From CAVXYG01 sp963706835 (GTDB taxonomy: Bacteria; Actinomycetota; Actinomycetes; S36-B12; GCA-2699445), in the NCBI GenBank assembly GCA_963706835.1, contig CAVPOB010000015.1, positions 186,001 to 250,000 of the forward strand: a DNA stretch of 64,000 nucleotides. Reading direction: 5' to 3'. The notes beneath the pieces were generated by a model. The model saw nothing but the letters and a program-made list of their open reading frames with translations. It was not told the DNA's origin and did not search any database. Both the position numbers and the translations under genes were made by a program. Each line of letters begins with the position of its first letter. Position 1 is the stretch's first letter. This document shows positions 8,226-16,826 of the stretch, piece after piece.

Positions 8226-8965
8226 GCGCCTCGTCCCCAGCCGGCGCACTGCACCGCGCCCGCCGCCTCGTCGCAGAGTTCCTCGGCGCTGGTGTGCTGG
8301 TCGCGGCCGTCGTCGGCTCCGGCATCATGGCCGCCAACCTCACCGGCGACGTCGGCCTGCAACTGCTCATGAACATGGCATCCACGGTCTTGGCGCTGGG
8401 CGTGCTGATCTGGACCCTGGGTCCGATCTCCGGCGCGCACTTCAACCCGGCGGTGACGCTGGTGGCGGCGGTGCGCCGCGAAGTGGCACCGGCGGAGGCC
8501 GTCGGCTACATCAGCGCCCAGATCACCGGCGGCCTGGCCGGTGTGGCGCTGGCCAACCTCATGTTCGCGCTGCCCGCGTGGGAGGCGTCCACGACCGAGC
8601 GCGGCGGCGCCGGGGTCCTGCTCGGCGAGGTCGTCGCCACCGCCGGGCTGCTGTGGGTGATCGGCGCGCTGACCCGGACCCAGCACGGCCACCTCGGCCC
8701 GGTGCTGGTGCCGGCATGGATCGGCGCGGCATACTTCTTCACCGCATCCACCTCCTTCGCCAATCCCGCCGTCACGATCGGGCGGGCCTTCACCGACACC
8801 TTCGCCGGCATCGCGCCGGCCGACGTTGCGCCGTTCCTGATCGCGCAACTGGTGGGCGCTGCCGTCGGCGCCGGCCTCACCGAACTGCTGCACCCGCGAC
8901 CCGGCCGGGTGCCGGAACCGCTCGACCTGCCCGATCCCGTCCACACCACCGGAGGAACCCCATGA
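8222..8965 (+). CDS. MIP-family aquaglyceroporin, likely arsenite channel
   Basis: About 247 residues starting at a GTG that overlaps the preceding stop (GTGA). It has six hydrophobic segments and the two half-helix pore motifs of the family, FNPAVT near residue 77 and FANPAVT near residue 180. Its place inside an ars operon, with no ArsB, Acr3 or ArsA in view, recalls Sinorhizobium AqpS, where the channel lets arsenite made by ArsC flow out down its gradient. Arsenite transport here is inferred from context; glycerol or water conduction alone cannot be excluded. Confidence 0.9.
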   Translation: MSASSPAGALHRARRLVAEFLGAGVLVAAVVGSGIMAANLTGDVGLQLLMNMASTVLALGVLIWTLGPISGAHFNPAVTLVAAVRREVAPAEAVGYISAQITGGLAGVALANLMFALPAWEASTTERGGAGVLLGEVVATAGLLWVIGALTRTQHGHLGPVLVPAWIGAAYFFTASTSFANPAVTIGRAFTDTFAGIAPADVAPFLIAQLVGAAVGAGLTELLHPRPGRVPEPLDLPDPVHTTGGTP

Positions 8966-9369
8966 GTGAGAAGCCGTCCGTCCTGTTCGTCTGCGTCCAC
9001 AACGCCGGCCGGTCCCAGATGGCCGCCGCGTATCTGGAGACGCTGTCCGAGGGGCGCATCGAGGTCCGTTCCGCCGGGTCTGCCCCCGGCGATCGGGTGA
9101 ATCCGTCGGCGGTGGCGGCGATGGCCGAGGAGGGCATCGACATGAGCGCCGCACAGCCCAAGGTGCTCACCGATGAGGCGGTCGTCGCCAGCGACGTCGT
9201 CATCACCATGGGCTGCGGCGACGCCTGCCCGTTCTATCCCGGCAAGCGGTACGAGGACTGGGTGCTGGAGGATCCGGCGGGCAAAGGGGTGGACAGCGTG
9301 CGGCCCATCCGCGACGAGATCCGCGCCCGGGTCGAGAGCCTCATCGCGGAACTGCTGCCCAGCGCCTGA
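8962..9369 (+). CDS. arsC: Arsenate reductase ArsC (single domain)
   Basis: 135 residues, LMW-PTP fold without the N-terminal extension. The catalytic loop is VLFVCVHNAGRSQMAAA at about residues 7-23. The MGCGDACPFYPGKRYEDW segment near residue 80 carries the partner cysteines. It is very similar to the C-terminal half of the ArsC at 7572-8225, suggesting duplication within the operon. It overlaps the aquaporin gene by four bases (ATGA) after a GGAGGAA ribosome site. It is the last clear gene of the operon and makes this the third arsenate-reductase domain in a row. Confidence 0.93.
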   Translation: MSEKPSVLFVCVHNAGRSQMAAAYLETLSEGRIEVRSAGSAPGDRVNPSAVAAMAEEGIDMSAAQPKVLTDEAVVASDVVITMGCGDACPFYPGKRYEDWVLEDPAGKGVDSVRPIRDEIRARVESLIAELLPSA

Positions 9370-9446
9370 GGGCCGTCCGACCGCCGAGGGGTTTCGCGAC
9401 CGTCGAGAACGGGTAGGACCGGTCACAGTCGGCCGAGAGGAAACCC

Positions 9447-9809
9447 GTGGCGCTGTCCCCCGCACCACCTGCGGTCGGCATGCGCCAAGGCACCCCGGCC
9501 CGGTTGCCGCTGGGCCCGGTCGCGCGGGTCGTCGTCCCGCCCACGGCACTACTGACACGGGGCCCGGCTCGGGGCCCCAACTGGTTTCCGATCCCGTTCA
9601 TCTCCGTCATCGACGTCATCGGTTTGGCCGCAATCGGCGCCGCGCTGCTGCTGGCGGCCGTCGTCGCGGTGGCCCCGCTCGCCCGCGACACCATCGGCGC
9701 CGCTTCGCACCGCTATCGCCTTCCGAACGCCGCGGCCGCGATGGGCATTACCGCCTCTAGCGTCGCCGGCGCCTCGGCAGTGGCCGTACCGCCACGCGCA
9801 CGCAGCTGA
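9447..9809 (+). CDS. Hypothetical small membrane protein
   Basis: A possible 120-residue product from a GTG start behind a GAGAGGAAA ribosome site. One hydrophobic stretch (VIDVIGLAAIGAALLLAAVVAV, about residues 54-75) could span the membrane; the rest is Pro/Ala/Arg-rich with no motif I recognise. It follows the ars operon by 77 bases. Its last 14 codons lie in the first copy of the 79-bp tandem duplication. Codon bias is less convincing than in neighbours, so it may not be expressed. Confidence 0.35.
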   Translation: MALSPAPPAVGMRQGTPARLPLGPVARVVVPPTALLTRGPARGPNWFPIPFISVIDVIGLAAIGAALLLAAVVAVAPLARDTIGAASHRYRLPNAAAAMGITASSVAGASAVAVPPRARS

Positions 9810-9925
9810 GCGCACAGGTTCGGCCACTACACCGGGCGGCTCAGGCGGCGCCTCGGCAGTGGCCGTACCGCCACGCGCACGCAGCTGAGCGCAGAGGTTC
9901 GGCCACTACACCGGGCGGCTCAGGT
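9768..9925. repeat. 79-bp tandem duplication
   Basis: Two adjacent copies, 9768-9846 and 9847-9925, differ at one visible position (GCGCACAGG against GCGCAGAGG). The first copy contains the end of the small membrane ORF and the second contains the stop codon of the SDR gene on the other strand. It looks like a recent slippage or recombination duplication rather than an inserted element. Confidence 0.9.
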
Positions 9926-10850
9926 CCAGTCGTAGACGACCCCGGTCTGCTCCTGCGAGACCTCCCACAGGCGCGCCGCCAGCGCCTCGTCGTCGGCCTC
10001 GGCGCGACGCCCCACCCGGGTCGGGTTGCCGCGCATCTCCTGTCGACCGCTCGGGCCGAAGTAGTCGTTGCCGGTCACATCCTCACCGACCGCCGCGTAC
10101 AGCTGCGGCCAGGCGCCGGCCGCTGCGCTCTGGGCCAGCACCAGGTTCATGGCCTTGGACAATCCCTTGCCGATCGGGTTGCGGGCGTACCACGGCCCCG
10201 ACGTCTGCAGGTTCGTCGCGGCGTAGCCCGGGTGCGCAGCCACCGCGACCAGATCCCAGCCCGCCGCCTGCGCCCGTCGGTCCAGCTCGGCGGTGAACAG
10301 CAGGTTGGCCAGCTTGCTCTGCCCGTACGCCGGCCAGGAGGAATAGTCGCGCTGCTCGATAGTGCAGATCCTCAGGGTCCAGCGAACCCATCCGGTGGGC
10401 GCCGCTGGAGACGTTGACCACCCGCGCCCCTTCGTGGCGCAGCAGCGGCAGCAGCAGCCCGGTCAGCGCGAAATGCCCCAGGTGATTGGTGCCGATCTGC
10501 CGCTCGAAGCCGTCGGCGGTGCGCTCGTAGGGCGTGGCCATGACGCCGGCGTTGTTCATCAGGACGTCGAGCCGCTCCACCATCCCCGACACTTCGGCGG
10601 CGGCCTGCCGCACCGAGGCCAGGTCGGCCAGGTCCAACCGCAGCGTCAGCGGCGATCCCGGCACCTGCTGTGCGGCGTCGGCGAGCCGTCCCGGGTCGCG
10701 ACCGGCCATGATGACCCGGGCCCCATGCCCGGCCAGCGCCTTGGCCGACTCCAGGCCCAGGCCGGAGTTGGCGCCGGTGATGAGCACGGTGGTGCCGGTG
10801 ATGTCGCCGATGTCGTCGGCCGTCCAGGATTTCGTGAGTGTGTCCGCCAT
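9920..10850 (-). pseudogene. Short-chain dehydrogenase/reductase (SDR), frameshifted
   Basis: The 5' part encodes a classical SDR N-terminus: TGANSGLGL cofactor motif near residue 24, NNAGVMATP, and NVSSGAHRMG. After LHY at about 10358 the frame must shift by one inserted base. Then the catalytic tetrad motif YGQSKLAN continues, and the C-terminus ends in a 107-codon stretch containing AAHPGYAATNLQTSG. Together about 310 residues of an NAD(P)-dependent oxidoreductase similar to retinol-dehydrogenase-like SDRs. Either the gene is inactivated or the sequence has one extra base. The start is ATG 10850 (10859 is an alternative). The stop lies in the tandem duplication. Confidence 0.85.
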
Positions 10851-10888
10851 GCATTCCATGGTCGGTCCGGGCATCGCGTCCCGCGAGT

Positions 10889-12409
10889 TCAGCAGCCCGA
10901 CCTGCCGCGCAGCAGCGCCCGCGCACCGGCGACCCCGCCAACCGCGATCAGCGTCACCGTGACGCCAGCTACTGCACCGATGAGCGCGCTGACCTGCATC
11001 GCCTGCAAGTCGTTGAGGTTGCGCACGGTGTCGGGGGCCCGCACCACCCGCAACCGGCCGATCGTCGCCGACCCCAGCAGCCCGCCGTCCACCAGCCGGA
11101 ACTGCACCTGTACCGGCCCGCCCGAGGGCAGCCGCAGGAATCGTCCGCGGGAGGGGACGGGGTGACGCGGGCTCGCGGAGAAGGCCAGTGCGTGGTTGAC
11201 GGCGGCCTCGAGCCGGGTGTCCTTGCCGCCCCGCTTGATGTCGTAGTCGAACTCCACCATGAGCGCGTCCTCGCCGAGGTCCATCGACACCAGCACATCC
11301 GGGCTGCGGGGGTTCAGTTCGGTGACGGCATTGACCACGCTCTCCACGACTGAGGCCTCGGTGTCGGTGCGCGGCTCGCGCTCGGCCAGCCGCACCAGTC
11401 GGCCACTGCGCGTGATGAGGTATCCCGCGTCGAGGTCCGTGGGATCGTGGCCGTTCAGCACCGACCAGGCGAAGCCGCTGCTGGCATCGGGGTCGGCCAC
11501 GGACTCGGCGTACCAGATGACGGCGTAATGGTGGTTGTAACTCACCGCCGATCGGCCTTCGTCCTCCGCGCGCCGCTGCAGCGGCAGCCGCACGTCGACG
11601 ACATCCGACAGACCGGGCTCGTCGTGGTAGGCCCGGCCGAACATGGAGGCGTAGGCGTCGACGAACGTGCTGCCCTCGGCGCGTCCGGGCTGCAGGCGGG
11701 GGAGCAGATGGTTGAGCAGTCCGGCTGCCCCGCCGCTGCGGCTGAACCAGTCCTCTGGACAGTCCAGCAGGGTCAGTTGCTCGGGGCGCCGGTCCAGGCT
11801 GAGCGCGGCGTGAGTGCTGACGATGCAGCCGTGCGAATGGCCGATGAGGTGGACCTTCGGCGACCCGTCGCCGATGAAATCGGCCAGCGCGATCGCCATT
11901 CGGTGGCCGTTCACCGACGTGGCGTAGAGCGAGTTGCGGGCGGAGAACAGGCCGGTGTCGGTGCCGCTCTGATCGACCCAGCTGAACCACAGCACCGCCG
12001 CCTGCGGGTCGCGCCGGGCTAGGGCCTCCAGGAGCGGGACGTAGGCCTCCACCAGGGTTTCGCCGTGCACATTGCGCAGCCGGGGATCCCAAGCCGTGAC
12101 GGTCTCCCCCTCCGTGGCGTAGAGCAGGTCGGCGTCGGACTTGGCCCCCGGGAACCAGCCGTGCGTGAAGACATAGATCCGCTCCGCCTCCGACAGTTCG
12201 CCCTGCTTCAGCCGGACGAACTGACCGGGCCCGTCCGCAGGGTCCGGGATGTAGCGGATGAGGCGGTTCGCCAGCGGCACTTCCGACTCGCCCAGGAATG
12301 GCCGGTGGTCGTCCCGACCGATCACCGGCTCGGGCAGCGGAGCCGGTGCCGGAGCCCGCCCGCCGCGGGCCTGTCGCAGTTGCGCCAAGACGCCAAGAAA
12401 ATCCGCCAT
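10889..12409 (-). CDS. Alpha/beta-hydrolase-fold protein with C-terminal membrane anchor
   Basis: About 506 residues from ATG 12409 (MADFLGVLAQ); a longer frame upstream lacks coding character and would overlap the divergent gene. An alpha/beta hydrolase core runs from about residue 75 (YVFTHGWFPGA, possible oxyanion region) through the nucleophile elbow GHSHG near residue 190. A C-terminal hydrophobic helix (ALIGAVAGVTVTLIAVGG) followed by Arg residues suggests a membrane tail. Substrate is not evident; the HGW and GHSHG motifs recall lipase or esterase relatives. It is transcribed divergently from the MoeA-like gene, with about 80 bases between starts. Confidence 0.75.
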   Translation of the reverse strand: MADFLGVLAQLRQARGGRAPAPAPLPEPVIGRDDHRPFLGESEVPLANRLIRYIPDPADGPGQFVRLKQGELSEAERIYVFTHGWFPGAKSDADLLYATEGETVTAWDPRLRNVHGETLVEAYVPLLEALARRDPQAAVLWFSWVDQSGTDTGLFSARNSLYATSVNGHRMAIALADFIGDGSPKVHLIGHSHGCIVSTHAALSLDRRPEQLTLLDCPEDWFSRSGGAAGLLNHLLPRLQPGRAEGSTFVDAYASMFGRAYHDEPGLSDVVDVRLPLQRRAEDEGRSAVSYNHHYAVIWYAESVADPDASSGFAWSVLNGHDPTDLDAGYLITRSGRLVRLAEREPRTDTEASVVESVVNAVTELNPRSPDVLVSMDLGEDALMVEFDYDIKRGGKDTRLEAAVNHALAFSASPRHPVPSRGRFLRLPSGGPVQVQFRLVDGGLLGSATIGRLRVVRAPDTVRNLNDLQAMQVSALIGAVAGVTVTLIAVGGVAGARALLRGRSGC

Positions 12410-12491
12410 GGACCTAAGCATGCGCGAAACGCACGCGCCGCGCGCAACCGGATCGCCGACCAGCGCCCTGCGAGGTGCAACAGTGGGCGCC

Positions 12492-13748
12492 ATGAGCGCG
12501 GCAGCGGGACCCCGACCCCAGGGCCAGGCAGCGGGCGGTCGGGCGGCGTCGTGGCGTCAGGCCCGGCGCATGCTGGCCGCGGTGGACCCGCTGCCCCCCA
12601 TCGCCGTCCCATTGCAGGCGGCGGTCGGGGCGGTCCTGGTCGCTCCGATCACCGCACCCACCGACATCCCGGTCACCGATGCCGCCGTCGATCATGGCTG
12701 GGCGGTGGCCGGGCAAGGGCCGTGGAGCGTGATCGGCGACATCGCGGCCAAAGACCTGGCCCGGTTGCCCGACGGCCACGCCGTCGAGGTCGCGATCGGG
12801 CAACCGCTGCCCGCGGGCTCGGCCGCCGTCGTGGTCCGCAGCGAAGGCGTGGTCGACATCGGGCGCCACGGCCCGCGCCTGCAGATCGCCGGCCCCGACG
12901 GCGAACCGGCAGCCCATCCCGGCCTGATCCGTTTCGGCAGCGGCGTCGCCGATCAGGGCAGGCAGGCGAGGGCCGGTCAGCGCCTGCTGTCCGCGGGGCC
13001 GGTCGTCACCCCGGCCACCGTCGCGCTCGCCGCGGCAGTGGGACGCGATGACCTGACCGTGATTCCGCCGCCCACGGTGTCGGTGATCCTGCCGCAGCAC
13101 GGGCTGGCCCGCCGCGGTCCGCTGCGACCGGGCCGACAGCGCGATGCCGTGGCCGAGCTGCTGCCGACGTGGATCGAGGCGGGGCCGGCCCGGCTGTTGC
13201 CGCCGGTGACGGTGCCCGCCGAGCCGGCCGCCATCGCGCGGGCGATCGAGGACGCCGCCAGCGACGTCATCGTGGTGGCGGGCGGGATCGACCCGGGAAT
13301 CCCCGCGGCTGTGTCCGATGCAGCGGCACTGCTGACCACCGAGCCCTTCATCACCGGCCTGGTGGTGCAACCCGGCGCCGGCACCACCGTGGCGATCCTG
13401 GACGGGGACCGCACCCTGTTGCTGTTGCAGGGTCGGCCGACCGCGGCAGCGGTGGGACTGGCCGTCGTGCTCGATCCGCTGCTGGCGGCCCTCAGCGGGC
13501 GGCCGTCCCACGCCGACGGTGTGGAGGCGCTGCTGTCGGGACGGGTCGCCGCGGACAGCAGCACATGGGTCATCCCCGGGATTCTGGAGCGGTCCGAACT
13601 CGCGCTGCGCGTGCATCCGCAGCGCTGGAGCGGCCCCAGCGGCATGCAGGGCCTGGCCGCGGCGGACGGCCTGATCGTGGTGGAGCCCGGCGTGCACACC
13701 GGCGCGCTGGTCCCGATGCTGCCTTTGCCCGGAGTGCTCGTCGGGTGA
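12492..13748 (+). CDS. MoeA-like protein with degenerate active site
   Basis: About 418 residues laid out like molybdopterin molybdotransferase MoeA (residues 40-60 match the entry to the MoeA N-terminal region; a middle MoCF-like domain). The signature positions are changed. The usual AMDGYA region reads AAVDHGWAV, the PxGA region reads LPAGSAAVV, and the GGxSxGD loop of the MoCF domain reads GGIDPGIP. Substrate binding or metal insertion is therefore doubtful. No other molybdenum-cofactor gene lies nearby. It may be a divergent paralogue with a new role. The start follows GGGCGCC without a clear ribosome site. Confidence 0.6.
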   Translation: MSAAAGPRPQGQAAGGRAASWRQARRMLAAVDPLPPIAVPLQAAVGAVLVAPITAPTDIPVTDAAVDHGWAVAGQGPWSVIGDIAAKDLARLPDGHAVEVAIGQPLPAGSAAVVVRSEGVVDIGRHGPRLQIAGPDGEPAAHPGLIRFGSGVADQGRQARAGQRLLSAGPVVTPATVALAAAVGRDDLTVIPPPTVSVILPQHGLARRGPLRPGRQRDAVAELLPTWIEAGPARLLPPVTVPAEPAAIARAIEDAASDVIVVAGGIDPGIPAAVSDAAALLTTEPFITGLVVQPGAGTTVAILDGDRTLLLLQGRPTAAAVGLAVVLDPLLAALSGRPSHADGVEALLSGRVAADSSTWVIPGILERSELALRVHPQRWSGPSGMQGLAAADGLIVVEPGVHTGALVPMLPLPGVLVG

Positions 13749-13772
13749 GGTCGATGGCGCTACCGTCATGCT

Positions 13773-14855
13773 GTGGCCGAGCAGCATGGGGACGCCCCGC
13801 ACCTAGGCGCGCGCTTGAGTCTGCCCAGCAAGCGCGAGACCCCGATCCGGCTGCTTGCGCTGCGCCTGCTGATCGCCCTGTCCTGCGTCCTGGTGACGTG
13901 GCTGCTGGTCTGGCTGGAACGGGAGGGCTACAGCGACAACGCCGATGGCGTGGTGTCGGGACTGGACGCGCTCTACTACGCGACGGTCACGCTGTCGACG
14001 ACCGGCTACGGCGATATCGCCCCGACCTCGGACCTGGCCCGGCTGACGAACGTCTTCGTCATCACCCCGGTGCGCTTCCTCTTCCTCATCGTGCTGGTCG
14101 GCACTGCGCTGGAGACGCTCACCAGGCGCTACCGGGAGGAAGGCCGTGCCCAGAAATGGAGGAAGTCCTTGTCGAATCACACGTTGATCATCGGCTTCGG
14201 CGTGAAGGGCCGGGCCGCGGCTCAGGCTGTCATCGACGCCGGCGCCTCGCCGGAGCGCGTCGTCGTGGTCGCCGACGACATCGAGAGCGCGACCGAGGCC
14301 AAGCGGATGGGACTGGCCTGCGTCATGGGCGATGCCCGGCGCGAGGACGTGCTGACCGACGCCGGTATCGACCGGGCCAATCAGGTGATCATCTCCACCA
14401 ACTCCGATGACACCTCGGTGCTCGTGGCGCTGACGGCGCGGCGGTTGGCCCCGCCCGGCACCAAGATCGTCTCGGCGGCGCGGGAGTCCGCCAGCGCTCA
14501 GGTGCTGCGCGATTCCGGCGTGGACGGCGTCATCGTGACCGCTGAGGCCGCCGGACGCCTGCTGTCGATGCAGTTGCTCTCCCCAACCGCGGGCGACCTG
14601 ATGGAGGACCTGCTCGACACCAGCCGCGGCCTGGAGATGGTGGAACGGCCCGTCACGCCGGAGGAGCTCGGGATCGGCCCGGCGGAGCTGGAGAAAGACG
14701 GCGAACTGGTGCTGGCCATCATCCGCGACGGCAGGGTGACGCGGTTCGACGAGAGCGCGGTGCGGGTCTTCCAGCGCGATGATCGGGTTGTGGTGGTGCG
14801 GCAGCGGCCGGACTGGGCCGGGCCCGCCCCAGAAGCGCCACCGGGGCCGGGCTAA
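13773..14855 (+). CDS. Two-TM potassium channel with TrkA-N (RCK) domain
   Basis: 360 residues from a GTG start. TM1 lies at about residues 27-50, the pore loop carries the K+ selectivity signature TTGYGD near residue 78, and TM2 follows (VFVITPVRFLFLIVLVG). The cytoplasmic part has an RCK/TrkA-N Rossmann domain (LIIGFGVKGRAAA, GxGxxG near residue 140) and a C-terminal TrkA-C-like tail. Architecture matches bacterial Kch/MthK-type channels gated by nucleotides or cations. The gene starts 24 bases after the MoeA-like gene, so co-transcription is possible. Confidence 0.93.
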   Translation: MAEQHGDAPHLGARLSLPSKRETPIRLLALRLLIALSCVLVTWLLVWLEREGYSDNADGVVSGLDALYYATVTLSTTGYGDIAPTSDLARLTNVFVITPVRFLFLIVLVGTALETLTRRYREEGRAQKWRKSLSNHTLIIGFGVKGRAAAQAVIDAGASPERVVVVADDIESATEAKRMGLACVMGDARREDVLTDAGIDRANQVIISTNSDDTSVLVALTARRLAPPGTKIVSAARESASAQVLRDSGVDGVIVTAEAAGRLLSMQLLSPTAGDLMEDLLDTSRGLEMVERPVTPEELGIGPAELEKDGELVLAIIRDGRVTRFDESAVRVFQRDDRVVVVRQRPDWAGPAPEAPPGPG

Positions 14856-14928
14856 CGGACGACGAGCCAAGGGCAAGCACCAACCACCCGCGACTGCCAC
14901 TTGGGCGGCACGGTGACACGATGGAGTC

Positions 14929-15486
14929 ATGAGCGATGATCCGAACACCGAGGTCAGCGGCGAGCAGCACATCGTGGTCGTTGGGCCCGATGGACAGCCG
15001 ATCGGGCGGATCGCGCAGCAGTCGGCCGACAACGATGACGACCGGGGGCTGACCGACCTGGTGGAGCAGCCCGCGAAGGTGATGCGCATCGGCAGCATGA
15101 TCAAGCAACTGCTCGACGAGGTGCGCGAATCGCCCCTGGACGAGGCGGCACGAGCCCGGCTGCGCCACATTCACCAGCGCTCCATCCAGGAACTCGAGGA
15201 CGGTCTGGCGCCGGAGCTCATCGAGGAGTTGGAGCGGCTCAGCCTGCCGTTCACCGATGATGCGGTCCCGTCGGACGCCGAGCTGCGGATCGCCCAGGCC
15301 CAGCTGGTCGGCTGGCTGGAAGGGTTGTTCCACGGCATCCAGACCGCCCTGTTCGCCCAGCAGATGGCGGCCCGGGCGGCATTCGACGAGATGCGGCGCA
15401 GGGCCATCGAGGGCGGCGAGCAGCGGCCGACCGACCAGCCAGGTGTGGGCATCGACCCGCGCCGGGGCAGTGGACCGTACCTGTAG
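14929..15486 (+). CDS. bpa: Bacterial proteasome activator Bpa (PafE, DUF2587)
   Basis: 185 residues with the DUF2587 helical bundle (LTDLVEQPAKVMRIGSMIKQ, LLDEVRESPLDE, LVGWLEGLFHGIQTALFAQQ). In Mycobacterium, Bpa/PafE forms a dodecameric ring that opens the 20S proteasome without ATP, using a C-terminal GQYL tail docked on the alpha ring. Here the tail is GPYL, so the penultimate Tyr is kept while the Gln is replaced. The presence implies a 20S proteasome elsewhere in the genome, a trait of Actinobacteria. It lies just upstream of serS on the same strand (26-base gap). Confidence 0.93.
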   Translation: MSDDPNTEVSGEQHIVVVGPDGQPIGRIAQQSADNDDDRGLTDLVEQPAKVMRIGSMIKQLLDEVRESPLDEAARARLRHIHQRSIQELEDGLAPELIEELERLSLPFTDDAVPSDAELRIAQAQLVGWLEGLFHGIQTALFAQQMAARAAFDEMRRRAIEGGEQRPTDQPGVGIDPRRGSGPYL

Positions 15487-15512
15487 CCGGGCGCGCCCGT
15501 ACCCTGAAGAGC

Positions 15513-16826
15513 GTGCTCGATCCACGTCTGCTGCGGGAGAACCCCGATGCCATCCGCGAGTCCCAGCGCCGTCGCGGCGAGTCCGTCGCCCTGGTGGACA
15601 AGCTGGTCGGCCTGGACCAGCAGCGCCGCAGCGCGCTGACCGCCTTCGAGACCCTGCGCGCCCAGCAGAAAGAGCTCGGCCGGACCATCGGGCCGCTCCA
15701 GGGCCGCCGCAAGCGGGCGCCCGACGACGCTGCCGTGCAGGCCGAGCTCGATGCTGCCCTCGCCCGGGCGCAGGCGCTGTCGGAGGAGGTGAAGGCGGCC
15801 GAGCGGGAGGCCGGGCAGGCCGACGCGGCGCTGCGGGAGGCCTGGCTGGAGGTGTCCAACATCGTCGACGAGCGTTCCCCGGTCGGCGGCGAGGAGGACT
15901 TCCGCACGATCACCGAGGTCGGCACACCGCGCGACTTCGCCGCAGAGGGGTTCGCCGCGCTGGACCACCTCGAACTCGGCCAACGGCTCGGCGCCATCGA
16001 CGTCGAGCGCGGCGCGAAGGTGTCCGGCGCCCGGTTCTTCTACCTCACCGGCCCAGGCGCCGAGTTGGAGTTGGCGCTGCTCAACCTCGCCATGGCCTGC
16101 GCGATCGGCAACGGCTTCACGCCGGTCATCCCACCGGCGCTGGTGGCGCCCCCCGCCATGGCGGGCACCGGCTTCCTCGGTCAGGCCGCCGAGAATGTGT
16201 ATCGCCTGGAGGCAGATGATCTCTACCTGGTGGGGACCGCAGAGGTGCCGCTGGCCGCCTACCACGCCGATGAGATCCTGGCCGCCGACTCCCTGCCGCG
16301 GCGCTACGTCGGGTTCTCACCGTGCTTCCGCCGCGAGGCCGGCTCCTACGGCAAGGACACCCGCGGGATCATCCGGGTCCACCAGTTCGACAAGGTGGAG
16401 ATGTTCAGCTTCACCGCGCCGCAGGACGCCGGCGCCGAGCACGAGCGGCTGCTCGGCTGGGAGCGGGAGTTCTTCGACCTGCTCGAGGTGCCCTACCGGG
16501 TCATCGACGTGGCGACCGGCGACCTCGGTGCCAGCGCCACCCGCAAGTTCGACATCGAGGCGTGGATCCCGACCCAGGGCAAGTACCGCGAGGTGACCTC
16601 CACGTCCAACTGCACCCAGTTCCAGGCGCGACGGCTGAACGTGCGGATGCGAGAGTCTGACGGCGCGCCGCAGCCGTTGGCGACGCTGAACGGCACGCTG
16701 GTGGCGATGCCGCGCACCATCGTGGCCATCCTGGAGAACCATCAGCAGGTGGACGGATCGGTCACGATCCCGCATGCCCTGCGGCCCTACTTGGGCGGCC
16801 GAGCCGCGTTCGTGCCGGTGGCCTGA
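15513..16826 (+). CDS. serS: Seryl-tRNA synthetase
   Basis: 437 residues from a GTG start (VLDPRLLRENPDAIRES). The N-terminal coiled-coil tRNA-binding arm covers about residues 1-110. The class II catalytic core follows, with motif 2 (FSPCFRREAGSYGKDTRGIIRVHQFDKVEMF) and motif 3 region (LNGTLVAMPRTIVAILENHQ). It charges tRNA-Ser in the cytoplasm. Length and motifs are complete with no sign of damage. The stop overlaps the next start (TGATG), coupling the HAD phosphatase gene. Confidence 0.97.
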   Translation: MLDPRLLRENPDAIRESQRRRGESVALVDKLVGLDQQRRSALTAFETLRAQQKELGRTIGPLQGRRKRAPDDAAVQAELDAALARAQALSEEVKAAEREAGQADAALREAWLEVSNIVDERSPVGGEEDFRTITEVGTPRDFAAEGFAALDHLELGQRLGAIDVERGAKVSGARFFYLTGPGAELELALLNLAMACAIGNGFTPVIPPALVAPPAMAGTGFLGQAAENVYRLEADDLYLVGTAEVPLAAYHADEILAADSLPRRYVGFSPCFRREAGSYGKDTRGIIRVHQFDKVEMFSFTAPQDAGAEHERLLGWEREFFDLLEVPYRVIDVATGDLGASATRKFDIEAWIPTQGKYREVTSTSNCTQFQARRLNVRMRESDGAPQPLATLNGTLVAMPRTIVAILENHQQVDGSVTIPHALRPYLGGRAAFVPVA

